Shown piece after piece: positions 8,705 to 15,371 of a stretch of DNA of 15,815 nucleotides. The DNA lies in contig JAUWNT010000039.1 in NCBI GenBank assembly GCA_030612495.1, positions 1 through 15,815 of the forward strand, given 5' to 3'. The notes below the pieces were generated by a model that was given only the letters and a program-made list of their open reading frames with translations, was not told the origin of the DNA and did no database searches. Both the position numbers and the translations under genes were made by a program. This DNA comes from Candidatus Aminicenantota bacterium (GTDB lineage Bacteria; Acidobacteriota; Aminicenantia; UBA2199). The number at the start of each line of letters is the position of its first letter. The stretch's first letter is position 1.

Positions 8705-8733
8705 TTGACAATATTTTTCAATTCTTGTAATGT
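8705..8733 (+). promoter_or_regulatory. Probable sigma70-type promoter for the metallophosphoesterase gene
   Basis: A consensus -35 box TTGACA (8705-8710) is followed after 17 nt by TAATGT (8728-8733), a weak -10 with only three of six matches. Transcription would start about 25 nt upstream of the ATG at 8767. The -35 is convincing; the -10 assignment is less so. Confidence 0.5.
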
Positions 8734-8766
8734 TTAAAAATAACTAGGCAAAAAGTAGAAATAATA

Positions 8767-9864
8767 ATGGCAGCAAAGACTGAAAGAGATTTAACATTTG
8801 AAAGGATTGATGAAGATCTTAAAAAAGGACATTCAATTACTGAATTTAATATTGAAAATGATCGATATGTTTTTTTTAGTGATATTCATAAAGGTTCCGG
8901 GAACAAAAAATCTGATGCCTTTGTTCAAAATGAAACGACTTTTTGTTTTGCTTTGAATAAATACTTTGATGATAATTTTACATTAGTTCAAGTAGGAGAT
9001 ATAGAAGAATGCTGGGGATTTAAGGTTAAAAAAGCATTAAAACGTTATAAGGACACAGTTTTTCATTATGAAGGAAAATTTTTTAATGCTAAAAGATATT
9101 ACAGGATTTTTGGTAATCATGACTTTAAATGGAGGAAACCAAAGAAAGTTGATAAATTACTTAAACCCTTATTGAGTGATAAAAATATTGAATTGAAGGT
9201 TTTGCCAGCATTACAATTGGGTGAGAAAATTGTTGTTGTTCATGGGCACCAGGGGAGTTTTGAATCTGACCAATTCTGGAAAGTAAGTAAAGGGTTTGTT
9301 AGATTTTGGACTTCAATATGGTTTAGAACTTTTGGAAGAAAAAAATACAGGGCTTCAAAAAATGCTCAAGTTAGAAAAAAGCGTGATAAATATCTAAGAG
9401 AATGGGCTGAAAAAAACAATAGGCTTCTAATCGCTGGCCATACGCATGGTTATTTATTTGAATCAACTTCGAAAATACCTTCAAAAATACCTGATATAGA
9501 AAAATTAGAAGAAAAATTAGAAAAAACAACTGGTAAGTTAGAGAAATTGGTACTTGAAGAACAGATTGAAAAGATAAAAAATCTGAGTGAAAAATACAAA
9601 GATGAAATTATTGGTTTAAAATATACTTCACACTTAAAAAATGTTGAAGCCCCTTGTTATTTTAATATAGGAGCAGGAGTATATACAGATGGTATAACAT
9701 GTATTGAAATTGACAAAGGAGAAATCAGGCTTGTTATGTGGGTTTCTTCACATTTTATTCATAGAAAAGTTGGGAAAAAGTTAAAATCTTTGATTTTTGT
9801 TGATAAACCTCAAAGAGTTGAAATTATTTCAGAAGACTTGAAAGAAATACTAAAAAAGATTTGA
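8767..9864 (+). CDS. Calcineurin-like metallophosphoesterase with coiled-coil insertion
   Basis: A 365-residue soluble protein with all the dinuclear-metal motifs of the calcineurin-like phosphoesterase superfamily in order: F-S-D-I-H (Asp39, His41), V-G-D-I-E (Asp78), G-N-H-D (Asn117, His118), V-H-G-H (His159, His161) and A-G-H-T-H-G (His225, His227). There is no signal peptide, so it is probably cytoplasmic. Between the last metal motif and the C-terminal strands is a charged, heptad-like segment (about 243-282, rich in Glu, Lys and Leu) that looks like a coiled coil. Another basic, aromatic stretch (170-212) separates the His159 and His225 motifs. The substrate is unknown. LpxH-type lipid A pyrophosphatases share this fold but are usually near 240 residues, so I do not call it LpxH. 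No strong ribosome site precedes the ATG. The promoter at 8705-8733 suggests it is transcribed alone. Confidence 0.9.
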   Translation: MAAKTERDLTFERIDEDLKKGHSITEFNIENDRYVFFSDIHKGSGNKKSDAFVQNETTFCFALNKYFDDNFTLVQVGDIEECWGFKVKKALKRYKDTVFHYEGKFFNAKRYYRIFGNHDFKWRKPKKVDKLLKPLLSDKNIELKVLPALQLGEKIVVVHGHQGSFESDQFWKVSKGFVRFWTSIWFRTFGRKKYRASKNAQVRKKRDKYLREWAEKNNRLLIAGHTHGYLFESTSKIPSKIPDIEKLEEKLEKTTGKLEKLVLEEQIEKIKNLSEKYKDEIIGLKYTSHLKNVEAPCYFNIGAGVYTDGITCIEIDKGEIRLVMWVSSHFIHRKVGKKLKSLIFVDKPQRVEIISEDLKEILKKI

Positions 9865-9946
9865 TTTTAATTTAAATGATTCGTAATGATGTTTGACAAT
9901 ATGACATTGGCAGCCATTTACTTCTTTAATAAAAATATGTTTATTA

Positions 9947-9975
9947 TTGACAAAATCGGATATTTTTTGTATTAT
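9947..9975 (+). promoter_or_regulatory. Near-consensus promoter of rpsT
   Basis: TTGACA (9947-9952), 17-nt spacer, TATTAT (9970-9975; five of six matches to TATAAT). The expected transcript start near 9982 leaves a leader of about 18 nt that still contains the GGAGGA ribosome site. This strength suits a ribosomal protein gene and would also drive the nuclease and PspC genes behind it. Confidence 0.8.
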
Positions 9976-9986
9976 TAGAATTTATT

Positions 9987-9992
9987 GGAGGA
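9987..9992 (+). promoter_or_regulatory. Ribosome binding site deciding the rpsT start
   Basis: GGAGGA lies 7 nt before the ATG at 10000. An in-frame TTG at 9985 overlaps this site and lies almost at the predicted transcript start, so it is rejected as the start. Confidence 0.8.
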
Positions 9993-9999
9993 AATTAGT

Positions 10000-10272
10000 A
10001 TGGCAAATCATAAATCTGCAATTAAGAAATATAGAAGAGATGAAAAACTGAGAATTATTAATAAAATGAATCGCTCAAAGATGAGAAATAAGATAAAATT
10101 GTTCAAGAAAAAAGTAGATTCAAAGGAATTTGAAGAGGCAGAAATTTTATTTCCAAAGGTTATTTCTATTATAGATAAAACTGTTATAAAAGGTACAATT
10201 CATAGAAAAACAGGAGCAAGGTATAAATCTAGATTGAACAATTTATTAAAGAAATCAAATGCAGAAGCTTAA
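10000..10272 (+). CDS. rpsT: 30S ribosomal protein S20
   Basis: This 90-residue basic protein begins M-A-N-H-K-S-A-I-K, the typical S20 N-terminus. It continues with the helical, Lys/Arg-rich body (R-N-K-I-K at 29-33), the K-G-T-I-H-R-K-T-G-A-R-Y-K-S-R-L motif in the last third, and ends within the usual 85-90 residue length. S20 binds 16S rRNA early in assembly of the small subunit. The start at 10000 is fixed by the M-A-N-H-K-S motif and the GGAGGA site. It has its own strong promoter. The nuclease gene follows after only 6 nt, so the downstream genes probably ride on its transcript. The assignment is very secure. Confidence 0.97.
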   Translation: MANHKSAIKKYRRDEKLRIINKMNRSKMRNKIKLFKKKVDSKEFEEAEILFPKVISIIDKTVIKGTIHRKTGARYKSRLNNLLKKSNAEA

Positions 10273-10278
10273 TCATTA

Positions 10279-11064
10279 ATGAGTCTTCCAAAAGATTATA
10301 TTTCTTATAATCAGATAAAACTTTATAAAACTTGCCCTTTAAAATACTATTTTACATATATTGAGAAAATCCAAACCCCAATAAGTGATAAAATTCTTTT
10401 AGGAAGTGTTTTTCATTCTATAATTGAATATTACTTAAATAAAAAAATTGAATCTAAAGAGCCTGATAATGGTAATCTTATAGATGTTTTTTTAGAAAAA
10501 TATGAATTAGCAAAAAATGAGAGAAAAGTGGTTTGGACTAGTTCTTCTGATGAAGTAAAAAAAAGGGGAATTGCTTTTGTTAAATATTTTTTAAAAGAGA
10601 TGGCTAATTTTATTAATCCTTTAATGGTTGAGAAAGAATTAGAGGTTGAGTTACCGAATAGAGGTGTAAACCTAAGAGGTATAATTGATTTGGTTGAAAA
10701 GGATTTTAGTATTACAGATTTTAAGACTACAACTTCAAAGTGGTCAAAATCAAGAGTAAACTCCTCTTATTTGCAGATTCTTATCTATAAATATTTGTTT
10801 GAAAAATCTTTTTGCAATACAATTCCTGAAGTGAAATTCAAAATCATTTATTCAAAAAATCATAGAAATATAAATCATCAGGAGATAAATATAAAGCCTA
10901 AAGAAAATGATATTGAAAAGATGTTAGAGCAAATTGATTATGTTATTGAAAATATAGATGATGCTTTTTTCTACAAAAACGAATCCTATATGTGTAATTT
11001 TTGTGAATTCAAATATATGTGTAAGGATTTTAAGTCCGTAAAGAGAGATGAAAAAGTTATATAG
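10279..11064 (+). CDS. RecB/Cas4-like PD-(D/E)XK nuclease with predicted Fe-S cluster
   Basis: This 261-residue protein looks like a stand-alone nuclease domain of the RecB/AddB/Cas4 type (PDDEXK_1). It opens with S-Y-N-Q-I-K-L-Y-K-T-C-P (Cys19). Visible active-site elements are His46 (G-S-V-F-H), Asp137 (R-G-I-I-D), Asp147 and Lys149 (D-F-K-T) and Gln166 (Y-L-Q-I-L-I-Y). The C-terminus holds C-x2-C-x5-C (Cys239, 242, 248). One N-terminal and three C-terminal cysteines match the 4Fe-4S arrangement known from AddB and Cas4. No helicase domain is attached, and no cas genes, CRISPR array or addA/recC gene lie nearby, so I call neither Cas4 nor AddB. It starts 6 nt after rpsT without a good ribosome site, suggesting coupling. 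Its last 17 nt overlap the PspC gene. A DNA repair role is likely; the substrate is unknown. Confidence 0.9.
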   Translation: MSLPKDYISYNQIKLYKTCPLKYYFTYIEKIQTPISDKILLGSVFHSIIEYYLNKKIESKEPDNGNLIDVFLEKYELAKNERKVVWTSSSDEVKKRGIAFVKYFLKEMANFINPLMVEKELEVELPNRGVNLRGIIDLVEKDFSITDFKTTTSKWSKSRVNSSYLQILIYKYLFEKSFCNTIPEVKFKIIYSKNHRNINHQEINIKPKENDIEKMLEQIDYVIENIDDAFFYKNESYMCNFCEFKYMCKDFKSVKRDEKVI

Positions 11065-11242
11065 ATCAAAAAAAAATAGAATGATCGCAGGAATTTGTGG
11101 TGGTATTGGAGAATATTTTGATATTGATCCCACTCTTGTAAGAGTCATTTACATAATTGTGTCAGTTTTTAGTGTTGCTTTCCCTGGAATTTTAGTTTAC
11201 TTGATTTTATGGGTTATAATTCCACATTCCAATAAAGCTTAA
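11048..11242 (+). CDS. PspC-domain small membrane protein
   Basis: A 64-residue protein made up almost entirely of a PspC domain. K-K-L-Y-R-S-K-K-N-R-M-I-A-G-I-C-G-G-I-G-E-Y-F and D-P-T-L-V-R are hallmark motifs, followed by a hydrophobic segment (about 34-59) ending W-V-I-I-P. In enterobacteria PspC is a membrane sensor of envelope stress that acts with PspA and PspB; no such partners are present here, so that role should not be assumed. The gene overlaps the end of the nuclease gene by 17 nt in another frame, so the two are probably translationally coupled. A purine-rich AAGAGAG abuts the ATG, too close to be an ideal ribosome site. The family start motif supports this ATG. Confidence 0.92.
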   Translation: MKKLYRSKKNRMIAGICGGIGEYFDIDPTLVRVIYIIVSVFSVAFPGILVYLILWVIIPHSNKA

Positions 11243-11375
11243 GAACTTATTAGTAAATTCTATTTTTCAATACTCTTGATACTTCATTGTTTTGGAGATA
11301 ATATTTGAATATAGGTTTTCCCCAGATACAATAAGGGTGCAATTTAAAGGGAAGCTGATTGGTTGTATATTTAAG

Positions 11376-11418
11376 ACAATAATAATTGTAAGAAATGTAA
11401 ACTTTCCACAATAATTGT
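11376..11418. repeat. Paired ACAAT/ATTGT palindromes upstream of rfbC
   Basis: Two related inverted repeats occur: ACAAT-AATA-ATTGT at 11376-11389 and ACAAT-A-ATTGT at 11408-11418, with centres about 30 bp apart, near three helical turns. They lie 40-80 bp upstream of the predicted rfbC promoter. This could be a regulator-binding pair; the repeat units are short and AT-rich, so chance is not excluded. I see no other signal in the 269-nt gap between the PspC and rfbC genes apart from the promoter. Confidence 0.3.
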
Positions 11419-11457
11419 TAATATTGTTTTTTTGAATTTGAAAAAATCAAAAAAAAC

Positions 11458-11485
11458 TTGACAATATCATTTATTTGTATAAACT
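11458..11485 (+). promoter_or_regulatory. Probable promoter of the deoxysugar operon
   Basis: A consensus TTGACA (11458-11463) is followed after 16 nt by TAAACT (11480-11485; four of six matches). The start of transcription would lie about 20 nt upstream of the rfbC ATG, and the AAGGAG ribosome site would be inside the leader. Confidence 0.55.
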
Positions 11486-11511
11486 TAAATTTAATAAAAA
11501 AAGGAGAAATT

Positions 11512-12078
11512 ATGCAGATAAAAGTTGAATCTAACCATTTAAATGGTTTAAAGGTTATTGCTCCTGAGGTATTTGAGGATGATAGAGGTTTTTTCATGGA
11601 AACTTTTAGATCTGATCAGTTTAAAGAATTAGGATTGCCAGATAAATTTGTTCAGGATAACCATTCAAAATCAGCAAAAAATGTAGTAAGGGGGTTGCAT
11701 TTTCAATGGCAACCACCTATGGGCAAATTAATGAGAGTAACATATGGGAAAGCATTTCTTGTTGCTGTTGATATTAGAAAAGGTTCTCCGACTTTAGGAA
11801 AATGGTTTGGTATAGAGGTGTCAGCAGAGAATAAAAAGCAGGTTTGGGCTCCAGCTGGGTTTGCTCGAGGATTTTGTGTTCTTTCAGATTACGCAGAAAT
11901 CCAATATAAATGTACTGGTGTTTATAGTAACAAATGTGAATCTGGAATTTTGTGGGATGACCCTGATATTGGAATAGAATGGCCTATAAATAACCCGATT
12001 CTTTCAGGAAAAGATGAAAAAGCTCAGACTTTTGCACAGTGGTTAGAGAGGCCAGACTCAGATAATTTTAAATATTAA
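11512..12078 (+). CDS. rfbC: dTDP-4-dehydrorhamnose 3,5-epimerase family protein (RmlC)
   Basis: This 188-residue cupin has the usual RmlC length and order of motifs. The family enzyme epimerises C3 and C5 of dTDP-4-keto-6-deoxyglucose in dTDP-L-rhamnose synthesis. Visible are D-D-R-G-F-F (23-28), Q-D-N-H-S (48-52), R-G-L-H-F-Q with the catalytic base His63, Lys72, Tyr132 (Q-Y-K), Tyr138, and L-S-G-K-D with the partner Asp168. The conserved F-A-H-G-F is F-A-R-G-F here (Arg119 for His), a substitution I recall in other RmlC-like proteins. I chose ATG 11512, 5 nt behind AAGGAG, because the longer frame from 11458 adds a non-family N-terminus and overlaps the promoter. Two more sugar-nucleotide genes follow on the same strand. 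A 3- or 5-epimerase on a related sugar is the main alternative. Confidence 0.9.
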   Translation: MQIKVESNHLNGLKVIAPEVFEDDRGFFMETFRSDQFKELGLPDKFVQDNHSKSAKNVVRGLHFQWQPPMGKLMRVTYGKAFLVAVDIRKGSPTLGKWFGIEVSAENKKQVWAPAGFARGFCVLSDYAEIQYKCTGVYSNKCESGILWDDPDIGIEWPINNPILSGKDEKAQTFAQWLERPDSDNFKY

Positions 12079-12098
12079 TAAAATAAGGAGTAATATAA

Positions 12099-13061
12099 AT
12101 GAAAATACTTATTGCCGGAGGCGCAGGATATATTGGTTCTGTAATGATCCCCAAACTTCTTGAAAGAGGCTATAATGTAGATGTGATTGACCTCTTCTGG
12201 TTTGGCAATCATTTACCAAAAGAAGTAGGTGCAATTAATAAAGATATTTTTGAACTTTGTGAAGATGATGTGAAGGATTACGACCAGGTTATTTTTCTTG
12301 CAGGTCTTTCCAATGATCCTATGGCGGAATTTTCACCAGCTAAAAATTTTATATCAAATGCCTCAGCTCCAGCTTTTCTTTGTTATATATCAAAAAGGGC
12401 AGGAGTTAAAAGGTTTATTTATGCAGGTTCATGTTCAGTTTATGGCTATACTGTGAATGAATTGTATGATGAAAATTCTCCAGCAATATCTAACTATCCT
12501 TATGGGATTTCAAAGCTTCAAGGTGAGCAGGCAGTTATTCAAATGATTGAAGAAGGATTTTCTGTGATAGCTTTTAGACAGGGTACTGTATGTGGTTATA
12601 GCCCAAGAATGAGGCTTGATCTTGTTGTAAACACTATGTTTAAAACAGCTCTTACTGAGAAGGCTATTACCATAAACAATCCTGCAATTTGGAGACCGAT
12701 TTTGAGCATCAATGATGCAGCAATGGCTTATATTCGTGCCATTGAAACGAATGAAACTATTTCAGGTATTTTTAATATTGCTTCTGGAAACTATACAGTT
12801 GGAGAAATTGGTGATTTAGTGAAAGCAGGTGTAAAAAAGTATTTGAATCTGAATGTGGATTTAAATATAAAACATATTAAGGATTTTAGAAATTACAAGG
12901 TTAGTTTTGATAAAGCTAAAAAAGTATTGAGTTTCCATCCTCAGAATGGAGTTGAATCGATTATTAAAGATCTTGTTGATAATATAAAAAAGTTTGAAGA
13001 TTTTAATAACCCTAATTACTATAACATTAAGGTTTTTAAAAAAATATTAGCGAGAAAATAA
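12099..13061 (+). CDS. Extended SDR NAD-dependent epimerase/dehydratase of sugar-nucleotide type
   Basis: A 320-residue extended short-chain dehydrogenase/reductase. It starts with the nucleotide-binding G-G-A-G-Y-I-G motif (7-13), an acidic residue at the end of strand 2 (Asp31) that favours NAD, and a strand-4 F-L-A-G-L segment (66-70). The catalytic elements are Ser111/Ser113 (Y-A-G-S-C-S-V-Y-G) and Tyr135/Lys139 (Y-G-I-S-K). The later S-P-R-M-R-L-D-L-V-V-N and W-R-P-I-L motifs resemble epimerase-family substrate-binding elements. AAGGAG lies 8 nt before the ATG. The gene sits between rfbC and rfbD, 20 nt after the first and directly abutting the second. It could be a C4 epimerase or reductase that changes the rhamnose pathway product. 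It does not look like RmlB, since I do not see the expected longer (about 350-residue) protein with a Y-x-A-S-K motif. The exact reaction is unknown. Confidence 0.87.
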   Translation: MKILIAGGAGYIGSVMIPKLLERGYNVDVIDLFWFGNHLPKEVGAINKDIFELCEDDVKDYDQVIFLAGLSNDPMAEFSPAKNFISNASAPAFLCYISKRAGVKRFIYAGSCSVYGYTVNELYDENSPAISNYPYGISKLQGEQAVIQMIEEGFSVIAFRQGTVCGYSPRMRLDLVVNTMFKTALTEKAITINNPAIWRPILSINDAAMAYIRAIETNETISGIFNIASGNYTVGEIGDLVKAGVKKYLNLNVDLNIKHIKDFRNYKVSFDKAKKVLSFHPQNGVESIIKDLVDNIKKFEDFNNPNYYNIKVFKKILARK

Positions 13062-13916
13062 ATGAAAATAGCTGTTATTGGTGCAAATGGTCAATTGGGT
13101 AAAGATATTTGTGAAAAAATTATAAAAACTAAAAATGAGCTTGTTGAATTAAATCATGATAAAATTGAAATTTCAAATATTGACTGCGTTTCAAGTCTTT
13201 TAAAAGAGGTAAAACCTGATGTAGTAATAAACACTGCAGCAATGCACAATGTTGAAAAATGTGAAAACGATCCAGAAAACTCTTTTAAGGTTAATGGAAT
13301 TGGAGCTAAAAATTTATCTCATATCTGTAATGATTTAAATTCAACTCTTCTACATATAAGCACAGATTATGTGTTTGACGGGAATAAAAAGAAGCCTTAT
13401 GTTGAAACGGATAAACCCTTACCTCTAAATGTCTATGGGAATACAAAACTTTCAGGAGAGTATTTTATTGAATCTATTGCAAAAAAATATTTTATTCTAA
13501 GAGTTTCGGGAATTTATGGGAAAAATCCATGTAGAGCTAAAGGAACTAATTTTGTAGAATTGATGTTAAAACTTGCAAGGGAGAGAGATGAAGTTAGAGT
13601 TGTAGATGATGAAATTTTAACACCAACTTTTACTGGAGATATAGCAGACCAAATTGTTAAAATTCTTAGTAGCAACGCCAGATATGGCTTGTATCATGTA
13701 ACTGCTGAAGGGAGTTGCTCCTGGTTTGAATTTGCAAGAGAAATTTTTTCGATTTCAAAAACAAATATTGTTTTAAATAGAGCTGCTCCTGGAGAATTTG
13801 CAATAAAAGTAAACCGGCCTAAATATTCTGTTCTTGAGAATAAATTCCTAAAAGATCAGCGAATAAATATAATGCCTTTATGGGAAAAGGGTTTAAAAAG
13901 ATACTTAAATCAATAA
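13062..13916 (+). CDS. rfbD: dTDP-4-dehydrorhamnose reductase family protein (RmlD)
   Basis: A 284-residue protein of typical RmlD length. RmlD reduces dTDP-4-keto-rhamnose to dTDP-rhamnose with NAD(P)H. Motifs in order: G-A-N-G-Q-L-G (7-13), P-D-V-V-I-N-T-A-A (52-60), V-E-K-C-E-N-D-P (64-71), S-T-D-Y-V-F-D-G (100-107) and the catalytic Y-G-N-T-K (Tyr125, Lys129). The ATG begins immediately after the TAA of the SDR gene with no intervening base and only a weak purine-rich stretch upstream, so coupled translation is likely. A hairpin follows 3 nt after its stop. The family also contains reductases acting on other dTDP-sugars, so the exact product depends on the unusual SDR in the middle of the operon. 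Confidence 0.9.
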   Translation: MKIAVIGANGQLGKDICEKIIKTKNELVELNHDKIEISNIDCVSSLLKEVKPDVVINTAAMHNVEKCENDPENSFKVNGIGAKNLSHICNDLNSTLLHISTDYVFDGNKKKPYVETDKPLPLNVYGNTKLSGEYFIESIAKKYFILRVSGIYGKNPCRAKGTNFVELMLKLARERDEVRVVDDEILTPTFTGDIADQIVKILSSNARYGLYHVTAEGSCSWFEFAREIFSISKTNIVLNRAAPGEFAIKVNRPKYSVLENKFLKDQRINIMPLWEKGLKRYLNQ

Positions 13917-13919
13917 GAT

Positions 13920-13941
13920 TTTTCTCAAGTTTATGAGAAAA
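13920..13941 (+). terminator. Hairpin after the deoxysugar operon
   Basis: TTTTCTCA and TGAGAAAA form a perfect 8-bp stem around a 6-nt loop, beginning 3 nt after the rfbD stop. There is no run of T residues directly after the stem, so it may be a weak terminator or an mRNA-stabilising 3' structure. Confidence 0.4.
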
Positions 13942-14008
13942 CAGGGTATAACCTGAATTTAAAATAAAACACATAGATAAAGGGAACAAAAAGGCTTTTA
14001 ATAACGTA

Positions 14009-14014
14009 TATAAT
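14009..14014 (+). promoter_or_regulatory. Possible -10 box upstream of the 371-residue membrane protein
   Basis: TATAAT in a TA-rich stretch, 75 nt before the ATG at 14090. I find no good -35 box at 16-18 nt upstream, so this is tentative. Confidence 0.25.
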
Positions 14015-14041
14015 ATATCTCTTTTTTTATCTTGGAATTTT

Positions 14042-14066
14042 ATTTTTATTTTGATAAAATAAAAAT
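14042..14066. repeat. 11-bp perfect inverted repeat just upstream of a ribosome site
   Basis: ATTTTTATTTT and AAAATAAAAAT are exact reverse complements around a 3-nt loop, ending 10 nt before the AAGGAG site of the gene at 14090. In RNA this would be a weak A-U hairpin in the leader; in DNA it could be an operator or bent-DNA element. Confidence 0.4.
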
Positions 14067-14089
14067 GTAATTAAATAAGGAGAATTTAT

Positions 14090-15205
14090 ATGAACCCAGC
14101 AAGAAAAATTATTGGTTTATTAATAATTGTGTTCATAGCTATACCTTCAATATTAGCCATTATCTGGTCTGTAGGTTTAACTAAAGCAGTTGTTTCTCCT
14201 GAATTTCTTTCTGATTTACCTAAGGAGGTTATAACAAAAGTTCCTGATTTTGTAGATGATATGCTTGAATCAATGCTACAGGAAGATGTTATAACTGATG
14301 AGAATACAAGAAAATGGCTACAAGCTATAAAAGAAACAGATACTTCATTTAAAGATTTATTAAAGAGGATTGGTATTTTAGATTGGCTTGAAAATGAATT
14401 GTCTGAATCTTTTAATAATATTGGTAAGATCCTGAGAGGAGAAATGCAGCCAGAACCTATAATGCTTGACCTTCGTCCTTTAAAAAAGGTGCTTAAAGGG
14501 GAAGCCATTACTTTATATATTGAAGAAATCCTGACAAAATTACCTCCATGTAATGATGATGAGCTTCGAATTTGGCAAGAGTCTGCTATACAAGGGGAAA
14601 TATTCAAAAATTTGCCCGCATGTAGGCTTGTCGATTTAAAAGAGGCAACATCAATTTTTCAGATAGAGTTTAGAAAAAGTGTGGCTGATATTCCTGATGA
14701 AATTAATATATTTCAAAGAGTCCCTGTAATGCCTTATGAATATGATGTTGGACAAACAGTAGTATCTTTAACTTATATACTTTTTATAATTCCAATATTT
14801 TTTATAGGTTTAGGTGCTTTAATTGCTGCTACTTCTAAATCAAGTTTTTTAAGGTGGAGCGGTGCTGCTACATTAGTCGGAGGGCTGTTCTCATTAGGTA
14901 TTGCTTCATTCGCAAAAGGTATAATTCCCTGGGCAATGAAATTTTCTCATTACAATTATTTTGATACAAGGCTTGAGGAGTTGGTTTTTGAAAAAACAGG
15001 AGACTTAATGCTTATTATAGTTGACAAATTAGTTACTCCTGTGATTGCTTTATCTGGAATTATTTGTATTATCGGGGTATTGATATTTGCATTTTCATTT
15101 ACAATAACCAGTAAAAAAGAGGTTATAAAAAGTGTAGAACCTGAACAACAATCAGAGAAAATCGATGTTACTGACAAAAAGAGTGATAAACCAGATTCTG
15201 AATAA
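14090..15205 (+). CDS. Uncharacterised four-helix membrane protein with a large extracytoplasmic domain
   Basis: I cannot assign a function to this 371-residue protein. One membrane helix (about 8-28) is followed by a roughly 200-residue soluble domain and three more helices (about 226-246, 256-280, 314-338), then a charged, Lys/Glu/Asp/Ser-rich tail (340-371). With four helices and a basic N-terminus, the soluble domain should lie outside the membrane and both ends in the cytoplasm. Two cysteines, Cys154 (L-P-P-C) and Cys178 (L-P-A-C-R), could form a disulfide there. The pattern L-D-L-R-P-L-K, L-P-P-C, then C-R reminds me of uncharacterised membrane proteins in Chloroflexota and other phyla; this is recollection, not a search. 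AAGGAG lies 7 nt before the ATG. The gene is flanked by inverted repeats and appears to be transcribed alone. Confidence 0.85.
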   Translation: MNPARKIIGLLIIVFIAIPSILAIIWSVGLTKAVVSPEFLSDLPKEVITKVPDFVDDMLESMLQEDVITDENTRKWLQAIKETDTSFKDLLKRIGILDWLENELSESFNNIGKILRGEMQPEPIMLDLRPLKKVLKGEAITLYIEEILTKLPPCNDDELRIWQESAIQGEIFKNLPACRLVDLKEATSIFQIEFRKSVADIPDEINIFQRVPVMPYEYDVGQTVVSLTYILFIIPIFFIGLGALIAATSKSSFLRWSGAATLVGGLFSLGIASFAKGIIPWAMKFSHYNYFDTRLEELVFEKTGDLMLIIVDKLVTPVIALSGIICIIGVLIFAFSFTITSKKEVIKSVEPEQQSEKIDVTDKKSDKPDSE

Positions 15206-15238
15206 TTTTTAGTTTATAAGTTATATTGTAGAAAAAGA

Positions 15239-15264
15239 TCAATAAAATTGGTCTATTTTATTGA
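15239..15264. terminator. 10-bp inverted repeat after the 371-residue protein gene
   Basis: TCAATAAAAT and ATTTTATTGA are exact reverse complements around a 6-nt loop, 34 nt after the stop codon. No T-run follows, so termination is possible rather than clear. The right arm overlaps a TTGACA sequence. Confidence 0.35.
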
Positions 15265-15371
15265 CAATTAACTTATAATGGATGATCCTAAAGGTAGATA
15301 AATTTTGTTCATTTACATTATTCAACAGTCAGTAAGATTGCAAAAAAGATGAGTTATGTAAAAAACAAGGC

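Noticed and set aside
9893..9898. Extra TTGACA upstream of the rpsT promoter
   Set aside because: No acceptable -10 box lies 16-18 nt downstream; the TTGACA at 9947 has a much better partner.
9908..9916. GC-rich 9-bp inverted repeat TGGC-A-GCCA before rpsT
   Set aside because: It stands out by composition, but it is short, single and has no partner site, so I do not claim an operator.
10279..11064. Calling the nuclease Cas4 and looking for a CRISPR system
   Set aside because: No repeats with spacers and no other cas genes are present in the window; the motif set is shared with AddB and other RecB-like nucleases.
10924..11148. Minus-strand frame across the nuclease/PspC junction
   Set aside because: Both plus-strand genes here have clear family motifs; this frame has none.
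11458..11511. Longer reading of the RmlC protein from 11458
   Set aside because: The extra residues are not part of the family and the DNA contains the promoter and the AAGGAG site for the ATG at 11512.
14086..14607. Open frame of 173 codons on the minus strand under the 371-residue protein
   Set aside because: It is Ser/Ile-rich with no recognisable domain, and the plus-strand frame has a strong ribosome site, membrane topology and family-like motifs.
15261..15279. TTGACA followed by TATAAT
   Set aside because: Both hexamers are perfect, but the spacer is only 7 nt, so they cannot work as one promoter.
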